Shown here: positions 17,437-25,873 of the stretch, in pieces | How the letters are laid out: every line of letters starts with the position of its first letter | Position numbering within the stretch: position 1 is the stretch's first letter | The notes under the pieces: model-generated | The model's input: the letters and a program-made list of their open reading frames with translations, nothing else | Database searches by the model: none | What the model was told of the DNA's origin: nothing | Made by a program: the position numbers and the translations under genes | Assembly: GCA_963762575.1 (NCBI GenBank) | Contig: CAVXLL010000013.1 | Span: 310,001 to 374,000, forward strand | DNA length: 64,000 bases | Reading direction: 5' to 3' | Source of the DNA: AP-15 sp963762575 | Lineage (GTDB): Bacteria > Pseudomonadota > Alphaproteobacteria > ATCC43930 > CGMCC-115725

Positions 17437-18510
17437 ATGAGAGAACTCGCGCTCGACGACATCGAGGCGCTGGCGATAGGCGCCTGGATCCTCGGCACCG
17501 GCGGGGGCGGAAGCCCTTATCTCGGGCTCCTCAACATGCGCCGGCTCTATGGCGCGGGGCACCGGGTGTCGGTGCTCTCGCCACTCGACCTCGCCGATGA
17601 GGATTGGGTGGCCGTCGTCTCTAACATGGGCGCGCCGCTGGTCGGCCAGGAGCGGCTCGCCGACAGCCGCAACATCGCGAGAGCCGTCGAGATCCAACAG
17701 GATCTGCTCGGCGCGAAGTTCCGCGCCGTAATGGCGCTCGAGATCGGCGGCGGCAACGGCATTCAGCCGCTGATGGCGGCGGCCCATCTCGGGCTTCCGG
17801 TGGTCGACGCCGACACAATGGGCCGCGCCTATCCCGAAGCGCAGATGACGAGCGTCGCTGTCGGCGGTCTGCGCCCCAATCCGTGTGTGCTGTACGATCC
17901 GCGCGGCATCGAGGCGGTAGTGAGGAAGGTGCCGAGCTGGAAGTGGATGGAGCGGGTCAGCCGCAAGATCTGCGTCGAATTAGGCTCGATTGCCTCGACT
18001 TGCAAGGCGCCACGCACCGGGCGAGAGATCAAGGATTGGGGCATCCATTTCACGCTAGCGAAAGCGATCGCGATCGGCCGGCGGGTGCGCGAGGCGCAGC
18101 GGCGGCACGAAGACCCGGTCGCCGCGATCCTGGACGAAGCCGATGGCAAGCTTCTGTTCCGCGGCAAGGTCATCGATGTCGCCCGGCGCACGACAGAGGG
18201 ATTCCTGCGCGGCCGCGCAGTGGTCGACGGTCTCGACGAGGACCGCGGGTCGCGGCTCGAAATCGCATTTCAAAACGAATGGGTTGTGGCCTGGCGCGAC
18301 GGTGCGCCGCTCGCGATGTCGCCCGATCTGATCTGCGTGCTCGACACCGTCTCGGGCGAGGCCTTCGGCACCGAAACGATCGGCTACGGCCGGCGAGTTT
18401 CGGTCATTGCCCTCCCGGCCCCGCCGGTGTTCCTGACCCCCGCCGGGCTCGAGCATGTCGGGCCGCGCGCCTTCGGCTACGACCTCGAATTCTGCTCCGT
18501 ATTCACTTGA
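17437..18510 (+). CDS. DUF917 (S-methyl thiohydantoin desulfurase-like) family protein
   Basis: A 357-residue protein that matches the DUF917 family throughout: the N-terminal ALAIGAWILGTGGGGSPYLG, then ALEIGGGNGIQPLMAAAHLGLPVVDADTMGRAYPEAQM, and the C-terminal LAMSPDLICVLDTVSGE. Family members often neighbour hydantoinase genes, and the domain has been linked to thiohydantoin metabolism; here no hydantoinase is present, only the CoA-transferase remnant on the opposite strand 50 bp away. Substrate unknown. No signal peptide or membrane segment. Confidence 0.8.
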   Translation: MRELALDDIEALAIGAWILGTGGGGSPYLGLLNMRRLYGAGHRVSVLSPLDLADEDWVAVVSNMGAPLVGQERLADSRNIARAVEIQQDLLGAKFRAVMALEIGGGNGIQPLMAAAHLGLPVVDADTMGRAYPEAQMTSVAVGGLRPNPCVLYDPRGIEAVVRKVPSWKWMERVSRKICVELGSIASTCKAPRTGREIKDWGIHFTLAKAIAIGRRVREAQRRHEDPVAAILDEADGKLLFRGKVIDVARRTTEGFLRGRAVVDGLDEDRGSRLEIAFQNEWVVAWRDGAPLAMSPDLICVLDTVSGEAFGTETIGYGRRVSVIALPAPPVFLTPAGLEHVGPRAFGYDLEFCSVFT

Positions 18511-18530
18511 ACTAAGGGTAACTGTTTCAA

Positions 18531-18548
18531 GTGTGACCTACGTCACAC
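18531..18548. promoter_or_regulatory. CRP-type operator, perfect palindrome
   Basis: GTGTGACCTACGTCACAC is a perfect inverted repeat and matches the classical CRP consensus TGTGA-N6-TCACA exactly (18532-18547). It lies 163 bp upstream of the heme-sensor gene that opens the signalling cluster and 20 bp after the DUF917 stop. Because the cluster ends with a predicted class III nucleotidyl cyclase, a cAMP-responsive regulator acting here would make a plausible feedback link. Binding is inferred from sequence only. Confidence 0.65.
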
Positions 18549-18710
18549 AATTTAACGCTTCCCTCCGCTATTTTCGGAGCGTGGGCGGCGGATCGGCGAT
18601 CAATTCGAGGAGCAGCTGGGGTCTATATCTGCGAATGTCGGTTGAAAATGCCCCGAAGACCCGTAGGATCTTGAACTCCCCGGAACACACGCACTGCTGA
18701 AATACCGGCC

Positions 18711-19589
18711 ATGAAAATACGTTGGAAAATAGATTTGGCCATATCCGGCGCCTTTCTCGTCGGGCTCGGTATTGCCGGTGTCGGCGCCTATACGATCCTC
18801 ACGAAGAACGCAGTTGAGGACAGCCTGCAAAATGCGCGGATCATGATCGAAGGAGCGTCGGCGATCCGCAGCTATACGGCCGACTACAGTTGGCCGTTGC
18901 TCGAGCCGCAGCTAAAGATCCAGTTTCTGCCGCAATCGGTTTCAGCGTTCGCAGCGCAAACCACTTTGAAATTGGTGCGGCGGAAGTTACCAGAGTACAC
19001 TTATCGCGAGCCGACGCTCAACCCGACTAACGTCAACGACCGGGCCGTGGATTGGGAAGCCGATATCGTCAACGGTTTTCGCGACGATCCCAGCAGGTCG
19101 GAAACAGTGACGATCCGCGACACCCCGGGAGGGCAGTTTCTGACGCTCGCCCATCCGCTGAAAGTTGGCAACCAAGTTTGCCTCAGCTGCCACAGCACGC
19201 CCGAGAATGCCCCCGCGACGATGGTCGCCCTCTACGGCTCGCAAAACGGATTCGGCTGGAAACTGGGTGAAATTGTCGGAGCGCAGGTCGTCTCGATCCC
19301 GCTCGGCGTGCCGCTAGCCCGCGCCTATCATGCGCTGTTCTGGTTCATGCTGGCCTTGGCCGGAACTTTCATCGTGACAATCGTCATCGTCGATACCTTG
19401 TTGCGCGTGCTCGTGACGCGACCGGTTGCCGAAATTTCCGAGATGGCGGACAGGGTCAGCATGGGACAGCTTGACACCCCGGAATATGTCCACCACAGCA
19501 GGGACGAAATCGGTTCGCTGTCCGCCTCGTTCAACCGGATGAGGCGCAGCCTGCAGAACGCGATGACCATGCTGGAGGAGCAGACCTGA
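18711..19589 (+). CDS. Membrane sensor: DUF3365 (Tll0287-like) heme-c domain with HAMP
   Basis: The 292-residue protein has TM1 (about residues 9-29), an extracytoplasmic domain, TM2 (about 207-232) and a HAMP domain (about 233-288; VTRPVAEISEMADRVSMGQL ... DEIGSLSASFNRM). The periplasmic domain resembles DUF3365/Tll0287 and carries one CxxCH heme-c motif, Cys157-Leu-Ser-Cys160-His161. It ends shortly after HAMP with no kinase, cyclase or methyl-accepting domain, so it must signal through a partner. The next gene, 75 bp downstream on the same strand, is a soluble Ser/Thr kinase. Likely a redox or gas sensor; ligand inferred. Confidence 0.8.
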   Translation: MKIRWKIDLAISGAFLVGLGIAGVGAYTILTKNAVEDSLQNARIMIEGASAIRSYTADYSWPLLEPQLKIQFLPQSVSAFAAQTTLKLVRRKLPEYTYREPTLNPTNVNDRAVDWEADIVNGFRDDPSRSETVTIRDTPGGQFLTLAHPLKVGNQVCLSCHSTPENAPATMVALYGSQNGFGWKLGEIVGAQVVSIPLGVPLARAYHALFWFMLALAGTFIVTIVIVDTLLRVLVTRPVAEISEMADRVSMGQLDTPEYVHHSRDEIGSLSASFNRMRRSLQNAMTMLEEQT

Positions 19590-19664
19590 CTTAGTCGGAC
19601 GGCCCCGGGGCAATGACGATTTCCCTTTGATTGCCTGCTGGGTGCGGCCATTCATGCAGAAGAA

Positions 19665-20963
19665 ATGAACACTGTCCGGTCGATAGGCCGCTATCGCATC
19701 GAAGCATTGCTCGGCACGGGGGCGATGGGTGAAGTCTATCGCGCCCATGACCCGGCAATCGATCGCCTGGTCGCAATCAAGGTCGTTCGTCCCGAACTGG
19801 TCGCTGGCAGCGGAGGCGAACAACTGCTGGAGCGCTTCCGGCGGGAAGCGAGGGCCGCCGGGCGCCGGTTCCACCCGAACATCGTCGCGATCTGGGATTT
19901 CGGCGATGACAACGGCATGCCGTTTCTGGTCATGGAACTGGTGGAGGGCCAAAGCCTCGATCAACTCATCAAATCGTCGGGCCCGCTCGCGCAAGTTCGC
20001 AGCGTCGCGATCATAACCCAGGTGCTGAGCGCTCTCGGGTTCGCCCACGCAAACGGGATCGTCCACCGCGACATCAAGCCATCCAACATCATGGTTTTGC
20101 CGGCCGACCAAGTTAAGGTCGCCGATTTCGGCATCGCCCGTCTCGACGTCTCCGAATTCACCATCGTCGGCGATTTACTGGGAACGCCCGCCTACATGGC
20201 GCCCGAGCAGCTGTCGGGAGGTCCCATCGATCACCGCACGGACCTGTTCGCCACGGGGGTCATCCTGTTTGAAATGCTGACCGGGGTGAAGCCGTTCCGG
20301 GGCAAGAGCATTACCGAGATCATGTCCTTTATGGAAACGCGGGGACCCGAGGATATTCGGGCGTTGAACCCGGCAATCCCCGAGGCAATGAAGCAGGTCA
20401 TGGCCAAGTCGGTCGCCTTCGAGCCGGCGCAGCGCTACGCCGACGCTGCGGCATTCTCGAGGGCCGTTGCCGACGCGATGGCTGGCCTGCCGGGGGAGCC
20501 GCAACTCACCACCAGTGCGGCGCAAACCACCCCGGGCGAGGTGTCTTTCACCGCTGAGTTACTGCGAGAGACCGAGCGCGATCTGGCGACTTTCATCGGC
20601 CCGATGGCGTCGATCGCCTTGAAGCGGGCTGTCAGAAACGCGAGCGATCTGCTGGCATTATATGAGTTGCTCGGTAGGCAAGTGGCCGACCCGAAAGACC
20701 GCGCCGAATTCCTGGCGAGAGGGCGTCAGCGCGCCGCTGCGGGGCTCGGCCGGCCGCGCCCGCCGCCTAAACCGGCGCAGACCATCGAGCGATTGTCCGT
20801 TCCTCCCGCCAAAGGGCCGAACCCAGCAAGCATCGTCGCGATCGAATCCGACCTTACTCGCTACATAGGCCCGATTGCCCGAATTCTCGTGAAGCGAGAA
20901 CTGGGGAAATTCGAAGTCTCTCGCCAAATTGTGCCTGGTATTGGCCACCCATATCCCCGATGA
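19665..20963 (+). CDS. Ser/Thr protein kinase with C-terminal tandem repeat (probable frameshift at the end)
   Basis: A Hanks-type kinase with no membrane segment. The glycine loop is GTGAMGEVY, the ATP lysine is in VAIKVV (Lys39), the catalytic loop HRDIKPSNIM (about 134), DFG at 154-156, and the APE motif in AYMAPEQ. After the kinase domain there are two copies of a roughly 55-residue unit, each beginning ERDLATFIGPMA / ESDLTRYIGPIA. The second copy breaks off at GKFE; removing one A from GAAGTC (20913-20918) restores FESLAKLCLVLATHIPDERE and a 32-residue gapless match to copy one, ending at TGA 21006. So the native protein is probably about 446 residues. It is flanked by the sensor and a PP2C phosphatase two genes on. 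Confidence 0.9.
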   Translation: MNTVRSIGRYRIEALLGTGAMGEVYRAHDPAIDRLVAIKVVRPELVAGSGGEQLLERFRREARAAGRRFHPNIVAIWDFGDDNGMPFLVMELVEGQSLDQLIKSSGPLAQVRSVAIITQVLSALGFAHANGIVHRDIKPSNIMVLPADQVKVADFGIARLDVSEFTIVGDLLGTPAYMAPEQLSGGPIDHRTDLFATGVILFEMLTGVKPFRGKSITEIMSFMETRGPEDIRALNPAIPEAMKQVMAKSVAFEPAQRYADAAAFSRAVADAMAGLPGEPQLTTSAAQTTPGEVSFTAELLRETERDLATFIGPMASIALKRAVRNASDLLALYELLGRQVADPKDRAEFLARGRQRAAAGLGRPRPPPKPAQTIERLSVPPAKGPNPASIVAIESDLTRYIGPIARILVKRELGKFEVSRQIVPGIGHPYPR

Positions 20964-21030
20964 AAGGGAGCGCAGGGCGTTCCTCAATGCGCACGGAGCA
21001 GAGTGATTCCCGGCGAGTTGGGACGCAAGA

Positions 21031-21717
21031 ATGAACGGGCGTGACGTCGTGCGCTGCGCGATTTTCTCACTGGCCGTCGTGACGCTGCCGATGCAGCTGT
21101 GGTCTGCGGGCTCGTGCGCCGCCGAGGTGGCCGGCAAGGCCGAAGACCTCGAGGTCAATCCCTCGCTGGTCCGCGAAATTCAATTCATGCTGCTCCGTCT
21201 CGGCATGGAACCGGGGCCGATAGATGGGGTAATAGGCCCGCAGACGACCAGAGCCTGGCACAAATTTCAGCAGGATACCGGTCTGCCACCAGCCGATCTG
21301 GTGAATGGCGGCAAAATCCCGGCGGCGGCTTTGACGCGCCTGCGCGGTGAAGCGTCACGAGTCATCTTCGAGGGCGAGAAAAAGCCGGAAGCAACTCCAA
21401 CAACCCCGATTCCCCCAGCGGCTGCAGTCGCGCCGGTACAGCCGGCTGCCCCGGGCTCGAATCGCTTCGCCGCGTGCCCCTTCCATGTCGAAGATTTCCG
21501 GATTGGAACCACCCAATACACTCCCGAAAAATATCTGCAGGAAGGGTTTGACGGCTCCACCGCGCGCGCGGTTTCGATGCTGAAAGACCGCCTCAGCGAG
21601 GCGCGGCAGATTGCCGGCAATATCGGCGGGTCTGCGCTGACCGAAGTGCAACGGCAGGCTCGCGTTCTGGATTACTTCACCTGCCGATTGAAGGTCGAGC
21701 AAGAGTCCCAAAAGTGA
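21031..21717 (+). CDS. Secreted peptidoglycan-binding-domain protein
   Basis: A 228-residue protein with an N-terminal signal sequence (CAIFSLAVVTLPMQLWSAGSCAA) and a PG_binding_1 domain at about 45-95 (LVREIQFMLLRLGMEPGPIDGVIGPQTTRAWHKFQ split at the GxxxGPxT motif). A proline/alanine linker and a C-terminal domain follow, with cysteines in FAACPFHVEDF and DYFTCRLKVEQ. It probably anchors in the cell wall. It sits between the kinase and the phosphatase, overlapping neither, suggesting an envelope readout or input for the kinase-phosphatase pair. Confidence 0.75.
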   Translation: MNGRDVVRCAIFSLAVVTLPMQLWSAGSCAAEVAGKAEDLEVNPSLVREIQFMLLRLGMEPGPIDGVIGPQTTRAWHKFQQDTGLPPADLVNGGKIPAAALTRLRGEASRVIFEGEKKPEATPTTPIPPAAAVAPVQPAAPGSNRFAACPFHVEDFRIGTTQYTPEKYLQEGFDGSTARAVSMLKDRLSEARQIAGNIGGSALTEVQRQARVLDYFTCRLKVEQESQK

Positions 21718-21721
21718 AAGC

Positions 21722-22447
21722 TTGACGGAGATGCCCTGTCGTTCCGCGGCACGGACCCATGTGGGGACGGTGCGCCGGCGAAATGAGGACGCCGTGCTCG
21801 AACGCCCCGAGATCGGTTTGTGGGCGGTTGCAGATGGTGCCGGAGGACACGAGCGCGGCGACTACGCGAGCAGCCGCATCATCGCGGCGTTGCGCGAAGT
21901 GGACGCGGTGCTGTCTGGTCTCTCGTTGGTGGAGCAGGTGAAGGGACGGCTTGCGGGAGCCAACCGGGAGGTGCGGGCGAAGGCGGCGACGATTGGCTCG
22001 AATGCGTTGATCGGCAGCACGGTGGCGGTGCTGCTGATCTTCGATGGGCGAAGCTGCTGCCTGTGGGCCGGGGACAGCCGTTTGTATCGAATGCGCGCCG
22101 GCCAGCTGCGCCAGCTGAGCCGCGACCAAAGCCATGTTCAGGATCTGGTGGACCGCGGCGAGATTTTGCCGGAAGCGGCGGCCGGCCATCCGATGGCAAA
22201 CGTCGTGACAAATCTGATCGGGGCTTTTGACCCGCTGGTCCTCGAAGAGAGGCGCGACCGGCTCGAACCAGGGGACATTCTGCTGCTGTGTTCGGACGGG
22301 CTCAGCAGCGCCCTTGAGGACACCGAAATAGCCGGCATATTGACCGGGTGCCCGGTCGAAGTGGCAGCCGATCGACTGATCGAGCGAGCGCTCGATCAGG
22401 GGGCGCGGGACAACGTCAGTGCCGTAGTGGTCGAGTATGCGAGCTGA
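21722..22447 (+). CDS. PP2C-family Ser/Thr protein phosphatase
   Basis: A 241-residue PPM/PP2C phosphatase of the Stp1/PrpC type. Metal-binding motifs are RRRNEDAVLE (motif 1 Asp), WAVADGAGGHERGD (motif 2), GSTVAVLLIFDGRSCCLWAGDSRLYRM, LLCSDGLSSALED and GARDNVSAVVVEY. The frame opens at a TTG at 21722; an ATG at 21731 removes only three residues and may be the true start. It starts 4 bp after the peptidoglycan-binding gene, so co-transcription with the kinase is likely, and it should reverse that kinase's phosphorylation. Confidence 0.9.
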   Translation: MTEMPCRSAARTHVGTVRRRNEDAVLERPEIGLWAVADGAGGHERGDYASSRIIAALREVDAVLSGLSLVEQVKGRLAGANREVRAKAATIGSNALIGSTVAVLLIFDGRSCCLWAGDSRLYRMRAGQLRQLSRDQSHVQDLVDRGEILPEAAAGHPMANVVTNLIGAFDPLVLEERRDRLEPGDILLLCSDGLSSALEDTEIAGILTGCPVEVAADRLIERALDQGARDNVSAVVVEYAS

Positions 22448-22459
22448 ATTTGCCGGCCT

Positions 22460-24052
22460 TCAGATCGGTGCAGTGCTCTTGAGGCCTCTAAGTCGGTAGG
22501 CGCTCAGATTGCCTTCGTGCTTGGTCTCGATCGTGGTCGGCTCGGCGTCGATGTGCCGCCACAGATGCTGATGCAGTGCCGGGCTGACCAAGATCTCGCC
22601 CCCTACGGCGCCGGCACAATAGCGCGCCGTCCAATTGGCGGCTTCACCGATGATCGTCAGCTCCATCCGGTCATTCGAGCCGATGAACCCGTGCAGCACC
22701 TCGCCACTGTGAACTCCGATCCCGATCGTGCACGTCCTCTGCCCGCGCCGCCGGCGGTTGTCGCTGACTTCGGTCATTGCCGACTGCATCGCCAGGGCCG
22801 CGCGCACCGCCTTTTCGTGTCGTAACGGGTCCGGCTCAGGACTGCCGAAGACCGCCAGGATGCCGTCTCCGGTGATCCTGTCGACAGTCCCGTCGTGCTT
22901 GAAGATGGCCTCGACCAAAGCAGACATATAATCGTTGAGCAAGTCCATGACGTCGTCGGTATCCATCCCCGAGGTCAGCAGCGTGAAGCCGCGGATATCC
23001 GACGCGAGGAGGACCACCTCCGACCTCTCGCCGCCGAGACGCAGACGCCCGTGAGCCGCTCGCGCCAACAGCGCGTCCCGGATCTTCGGTGAAAAATTGG
23101 TAAGCAGCCGGCCGAGCAGCGCGGCGTGATGGCGGAGCTCGGCCTGGAGCTGGTTCTGCATGGCCGCCATCGCGGCGTAATGCGCCACGGCGAGCATCAG
23201 GCGCAAATCGTCGGCAGTGAAAATCGTCCCGCCGTCGCTGTTGTCGACGCACGCCACGCCCAGGACCCGGCCTTTCCAGATCAGCGGCACATACATGCCG
23301 GCCTTGATCCGGTTCAAAAACTGGCTTTGGCTCGGATCCAAACCTTCGCGCCAGATAAATCCTTGGCGCCGCGACATTGTCCTTGACGCCAGGGTCATGC
23401 TGACCGAAGGCTGGCCCGCAGGAACATGTGCCTTGAGCAGCAGTTCCCCGCTCTTGTGGTCCTCGAGCAATAGGGCGCCGCGGGTCGCCGCCGGGATAAT
23501 CGCCACCAGCCGCTCGATGATCGTTTGGAACAGCGCGTCGAGCTCGGTTTGTTCGCCGAACTCCAGCGGCAATTCATAGAGCAGGGCCAGTGCTTGCGCC
23601 CGATCCGGATCGATCGGCTTACCCGGCTCGAAAACGGGCGCCGCGGCATCGATCATTTCGGCGATGTCGAGGCGGGTATCATGCGTATCGACTAAGGTCC
23701 GGTCGTCCGAGGCCCAGCTGGGCTCGGGGTGAGATTCCCGGGTCGGGATATCGACCGTTAATGCAGTATCGCTGATCTGAATCCGCTGGCCGGGTTCAAG
23801 CCGAACTTTGCCTATTCCCTTGATCGGCTGCCCATCGACTTCCGTACCATTGGCACTGCCGAGATCTTCGATCCAGTAATGGCCCTCGGCAACCGAAATC
23901 CGCGCGTGGGGCCGCGAAACGCGCAGATCCGGCGTCAAATCGATATCGACCTGCACACCATGGCGCGGCCGACCGACGGTTACCGACTCGGCCGACTTGT
24001 CGAAGATCTTCTCGTTGCCCCGGTAGAGGTAGTGTATCCGCACGTCGCCCAC
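22460..24052 (-). CDS. FHA-GAF-class III adenylate/guanylate cyclase
   Basis: A 530-residue three-domain protein converging on the phosphatase gene. The FHA domain (about 20-110) has VTVGRPRH, VSRPHARIS and DLGSANGTEVDG, the phosphothreonine-binding loops. A threonine-containing linker (DDRTLVDTHDTRLD) leads to a GAF domain (about 165-310, LLEDHKSGELLLKAH ... GVACVDNSDGGTIF). The C-terminal class III cyclase (about 340-500) has both metal aspartates (LASDIRGFTLL and DRITGDGILAVFG) and VHSGEVLHGFIGS. The predicted start is a GTG at 24052. Role: produces a cyclic nucleotide under control of a phosphothreonine partner. Substrate (ATP or GTP) is not settled by sight. Confidence 0.88.
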   Translation of the reverse strand: MGDVRIHYLYRGNEKIFDKSAESVTVGRPRHGVQVDIDLTPDLRVSRPHARISVAEGHYWIEDLGSANGTEVDGQPIKGIGKVRLEPGQRIQISDTALTVDIPTRESHPEPSWASDDRTLVDTHDTRLDIAEMIDAAAPVFEPGKPIDPDRAQALALLYELPLEFGEQTELDALFQTIIERLVAIIPAATRGALLLEDHKSGELLLKAHVPAGQPSVSMTLASRTMSRRQGFIWREGLDPSQSQFLNRIKAGMYVPLIWKGRVLGVACVDNSDGGTIFTADDLRLMLAVAHYAAMAAMQNQLQAELRHHAALLGRLLTNFSPKIRDALLARAAHGRLRLGGERSEVVLLASDIRGFTLLTSGMDTDDVMDLLNDYMSALVEAIFKHDGTVDRITGDGILAVFGSPEPDPLRHEKAVRAALAMQSAMTEVSDNRRRRGQRTCTIGIGVHSGEVLHGFIGSNDRMELTIIGEAANWTARYCAGAVGGEILVSPALHQHLWRHIDAEPTTIETKHEGNLSAYRLRGLKSTAPI

Positions 24053-24390
24053 GCCAGCATGACCGAGGTAGCACTATCACAACAAGCCATGTATCGCAGC
24101 CGCGCTGTCGCAGAGGGAGCCGGGCGGGGCGGCTTAGGCGCTACAGGATGTTGAAAGCAGAGGGTGTGACGGCCGCAACTGATGCCGGCTAACGGAGCAC
24201 CTGCAACCAAAACTAGATATCCCGCTGCAGATCTGCGGCAGATACGCTTAACTGGCGAATTATAGAATTCCCTCCGCAGCGGGGGGAAGCAGCTTGGTCG
24301 TAACTCAGTTGCGAGTCACTAGCTGCCGCAGGTGCAGCCGATCATCCCCATTTCCGGGCGGGAACCGTTCGACGATTCCGACTGGACTTG
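24053..24390. other. Intergenic region upstream of the FHA-cyclase
   Basis: About 338 bp between two minus-strand genes, so it should contain the cyclase promoter and the end of the upstream transcript. I see no hairpin terminator, operator or convincing small gene. Confidence 0.4.
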
Positions 24391-24882
24391 CTATGTCGAG
24401 CCGTCAACCGCGTCCGCCGTCGATCGCGATTTGCCGTTACCGCCAGTGGCAGCGTGGCCATTGAGTTGACCCATGGCTGTATTGCCGATGGCCCATCGGC
24501 CCGCTGCGTTCCGAAGCACTTGGCCGGCTGCTTCCATCCGCTGTAGCGCTGTTTCCGTTCCGTCGGGATTGTAATCAATGGCTTTGGCGATCTGGGTTGC
24601 GGTCATTGCCTGGCCGGAAAACGACAATTCGCGCACGATCAGTTGAGGTATATGCCGACGCACGCGTCGCCCGCCAGGCTCCTTGGGATCGGATGCGGCA
24701 TCGCCGGCAGAAATTGCCGTGCCGAGCATCTCGATTGCCGCCTTGAACCCTTCCTGCCGGGCTTTGATCAGCTTGGCTTCATCGGCCTTTTGTTCGCTGA
24801 GCGCGAGCGCCGCCCGCCGATCAGCCTCCAACCTGTCCAGATACGCAAGAGCCTTTTCAATTGGTGTCATATCAAAACTCAC
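24391..24882 (-). CDS. Hypothetical protein with coiled-coil and winged-helix-like parts
   Basis: A 163-residue soluble protein. The N-terminal third is a charged helix (IEKALAYLDRLEADRRAALALSEQKADEAKLIKAR), probably a coiled coil. The C-terminal half, IVRELSFSGQAMTATQIAKAIDY followed by ETALQRMEAAGQVLRNAAGRWAIG, looks like a winged helix with the wing ending in a Gly-Arg-Trp-Ala-Ile turn. A DNA-binding role is plausible but unproven. An internal ATG at 24870 (MTPIEKAL) is an alternative start. It stands alone, with spacers of 338 bp and 259 bp. Confidence 0.6.
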   Translation of the reverse strand: MSFDMTPIEKALAYLDRLEADRRAALALSEQKADEAKLIKARQEGFKAAIEMLGTAISAGDAASDPKEPGGRRVRRHIPQLIVRELSFSGQAMTATQIAKAIDYNPDGTETALQRMEAAGQVLRNAAGRWAIGNTAMGQLNGHAATGGNGKSRSTADAVDGST

Positions 24883-25141
24883 CCGTGTTTTGACGAGTAA
24901 TCCTCTTATTTGGAGATTGGCCGGTAAACGACTCGTCTAATTAAAGGTTTCCGACTGCGGCCCCGTGTCGCGGCTAAGCCAAACCCTTGTCGGTTGCATG
25001 CGAAATATCTGCGCCTTCCAGGGACGTTCACGCCCTTCAGCTCGATTTAAATACCCTGTATTGGTCACTTTTTTGAAGGAATGGTTAATTTTTGCGGGTG
25101 CCCGCTGGGATCTCCTAACGGTCGAAGGTGAGGTCCGCTGC

Positions 25142-25873
25142 CTAAAGCCCAAGATAGAACTTGCGGACCAGCTCGTTGTTGTTGAGCTCGTCGGCGGAGA
25201 CGCCTTCGAAGGCGATCTTGCCGTGCACGATCACGTAGCCGCGGTCGGCGATGCGGACCGCCTGGTTGAAGTTCTGCTCGGCCATCAGCACGGTCAGCTG
25301 GTGACGGTCCTTCAACTCCTTGATCTTCTCGATCGTGCGCTTGACGAGGACCGGGGCGAGGCCGACCGACGGCTCGTCGATCAATAGGATCTTGGGCGCC
25401 GACATCAGCGCACGCGCCAAGGCCAGCATCTGCTGCTCGCCGCCGCTGAGGCTGCCCGCCAGTTGGCGCCGCCGCTCTCGGAGCACCGGGAAGGTCTCGT
25501 AGGAGGAGTCGAGATTGTGCGCGATCGCCGTGCGGGCGAGCGGGCGGAAGGCGCCCAACAGGAGGTTTTCCTCGACGTTCAGCTTCGGAAAGAGGCGCCG
25601 CCCTTCCGGCACCAGGCTGATCCCGAGATCGACGATGGCCTCGGTCGAGCGGCCGACCAAATCGTGCCGCTCGCCGTCGATCTCGGCGATGATCGTCCCG
25701 GCAGTTGGCGGCACGATCCCCATTACGCATTTCATCAGGGTGCTCTTGCCGTTGCCGTTCGTGCCGAGCAGCACGACCGTCTGGCCGGGTTCGACCGACA
25801 ACGACACGTCCTCGAGCACCCGCACCGCGCCGTAGCCGGCGTCTAGGCCGGTTACGGAAAGGCTACTCGCCAA
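25142..25873 (-). CDS. livF: Branched-chain amino acid ABC transporter ATPase (LivF type)
   Basis: A 243-residue ABC ATPase with Walker A LLGTNGNGKSTLM, signature LSGGEQQMLALARAL, Walker B KILLIDEPSVGL and the LivF-type C-terminus (MAEQNFNQAVRIADRGYVI). With LivG it powers LivHM for uptake of branched-chain amino acids or related amides. The only start consistent with the family N-terminus is a TTG at 25873 that lies within the 11-bp overlap with livG, preceded by GAGAGGG. Last gene of livH-(DUF559)-livM-livG-livF. Confidence 0.92.
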   Translation of the reverse strand: MASSLSVTGLDAGYGAVRVLEDVSLSVEPGQTVVLLGTNGNGKSTLMKCVMGIVPPTAGTIIAEIDGERHDLVGRSTEAIVDLGISLVPEGRRLFPKLNVEENLLLGAFRPLARTAIAHNLDSSYETFPVLRERRRQLAGSLSGGEQQMLALARALMSAPKILLIDEPSVGLAPVLVKRTIEKIKELKDRHQLTVLMAEQNFNQAVRIADRGYVIVHGKIAFEGVSADELNNNELVRKFYLGL

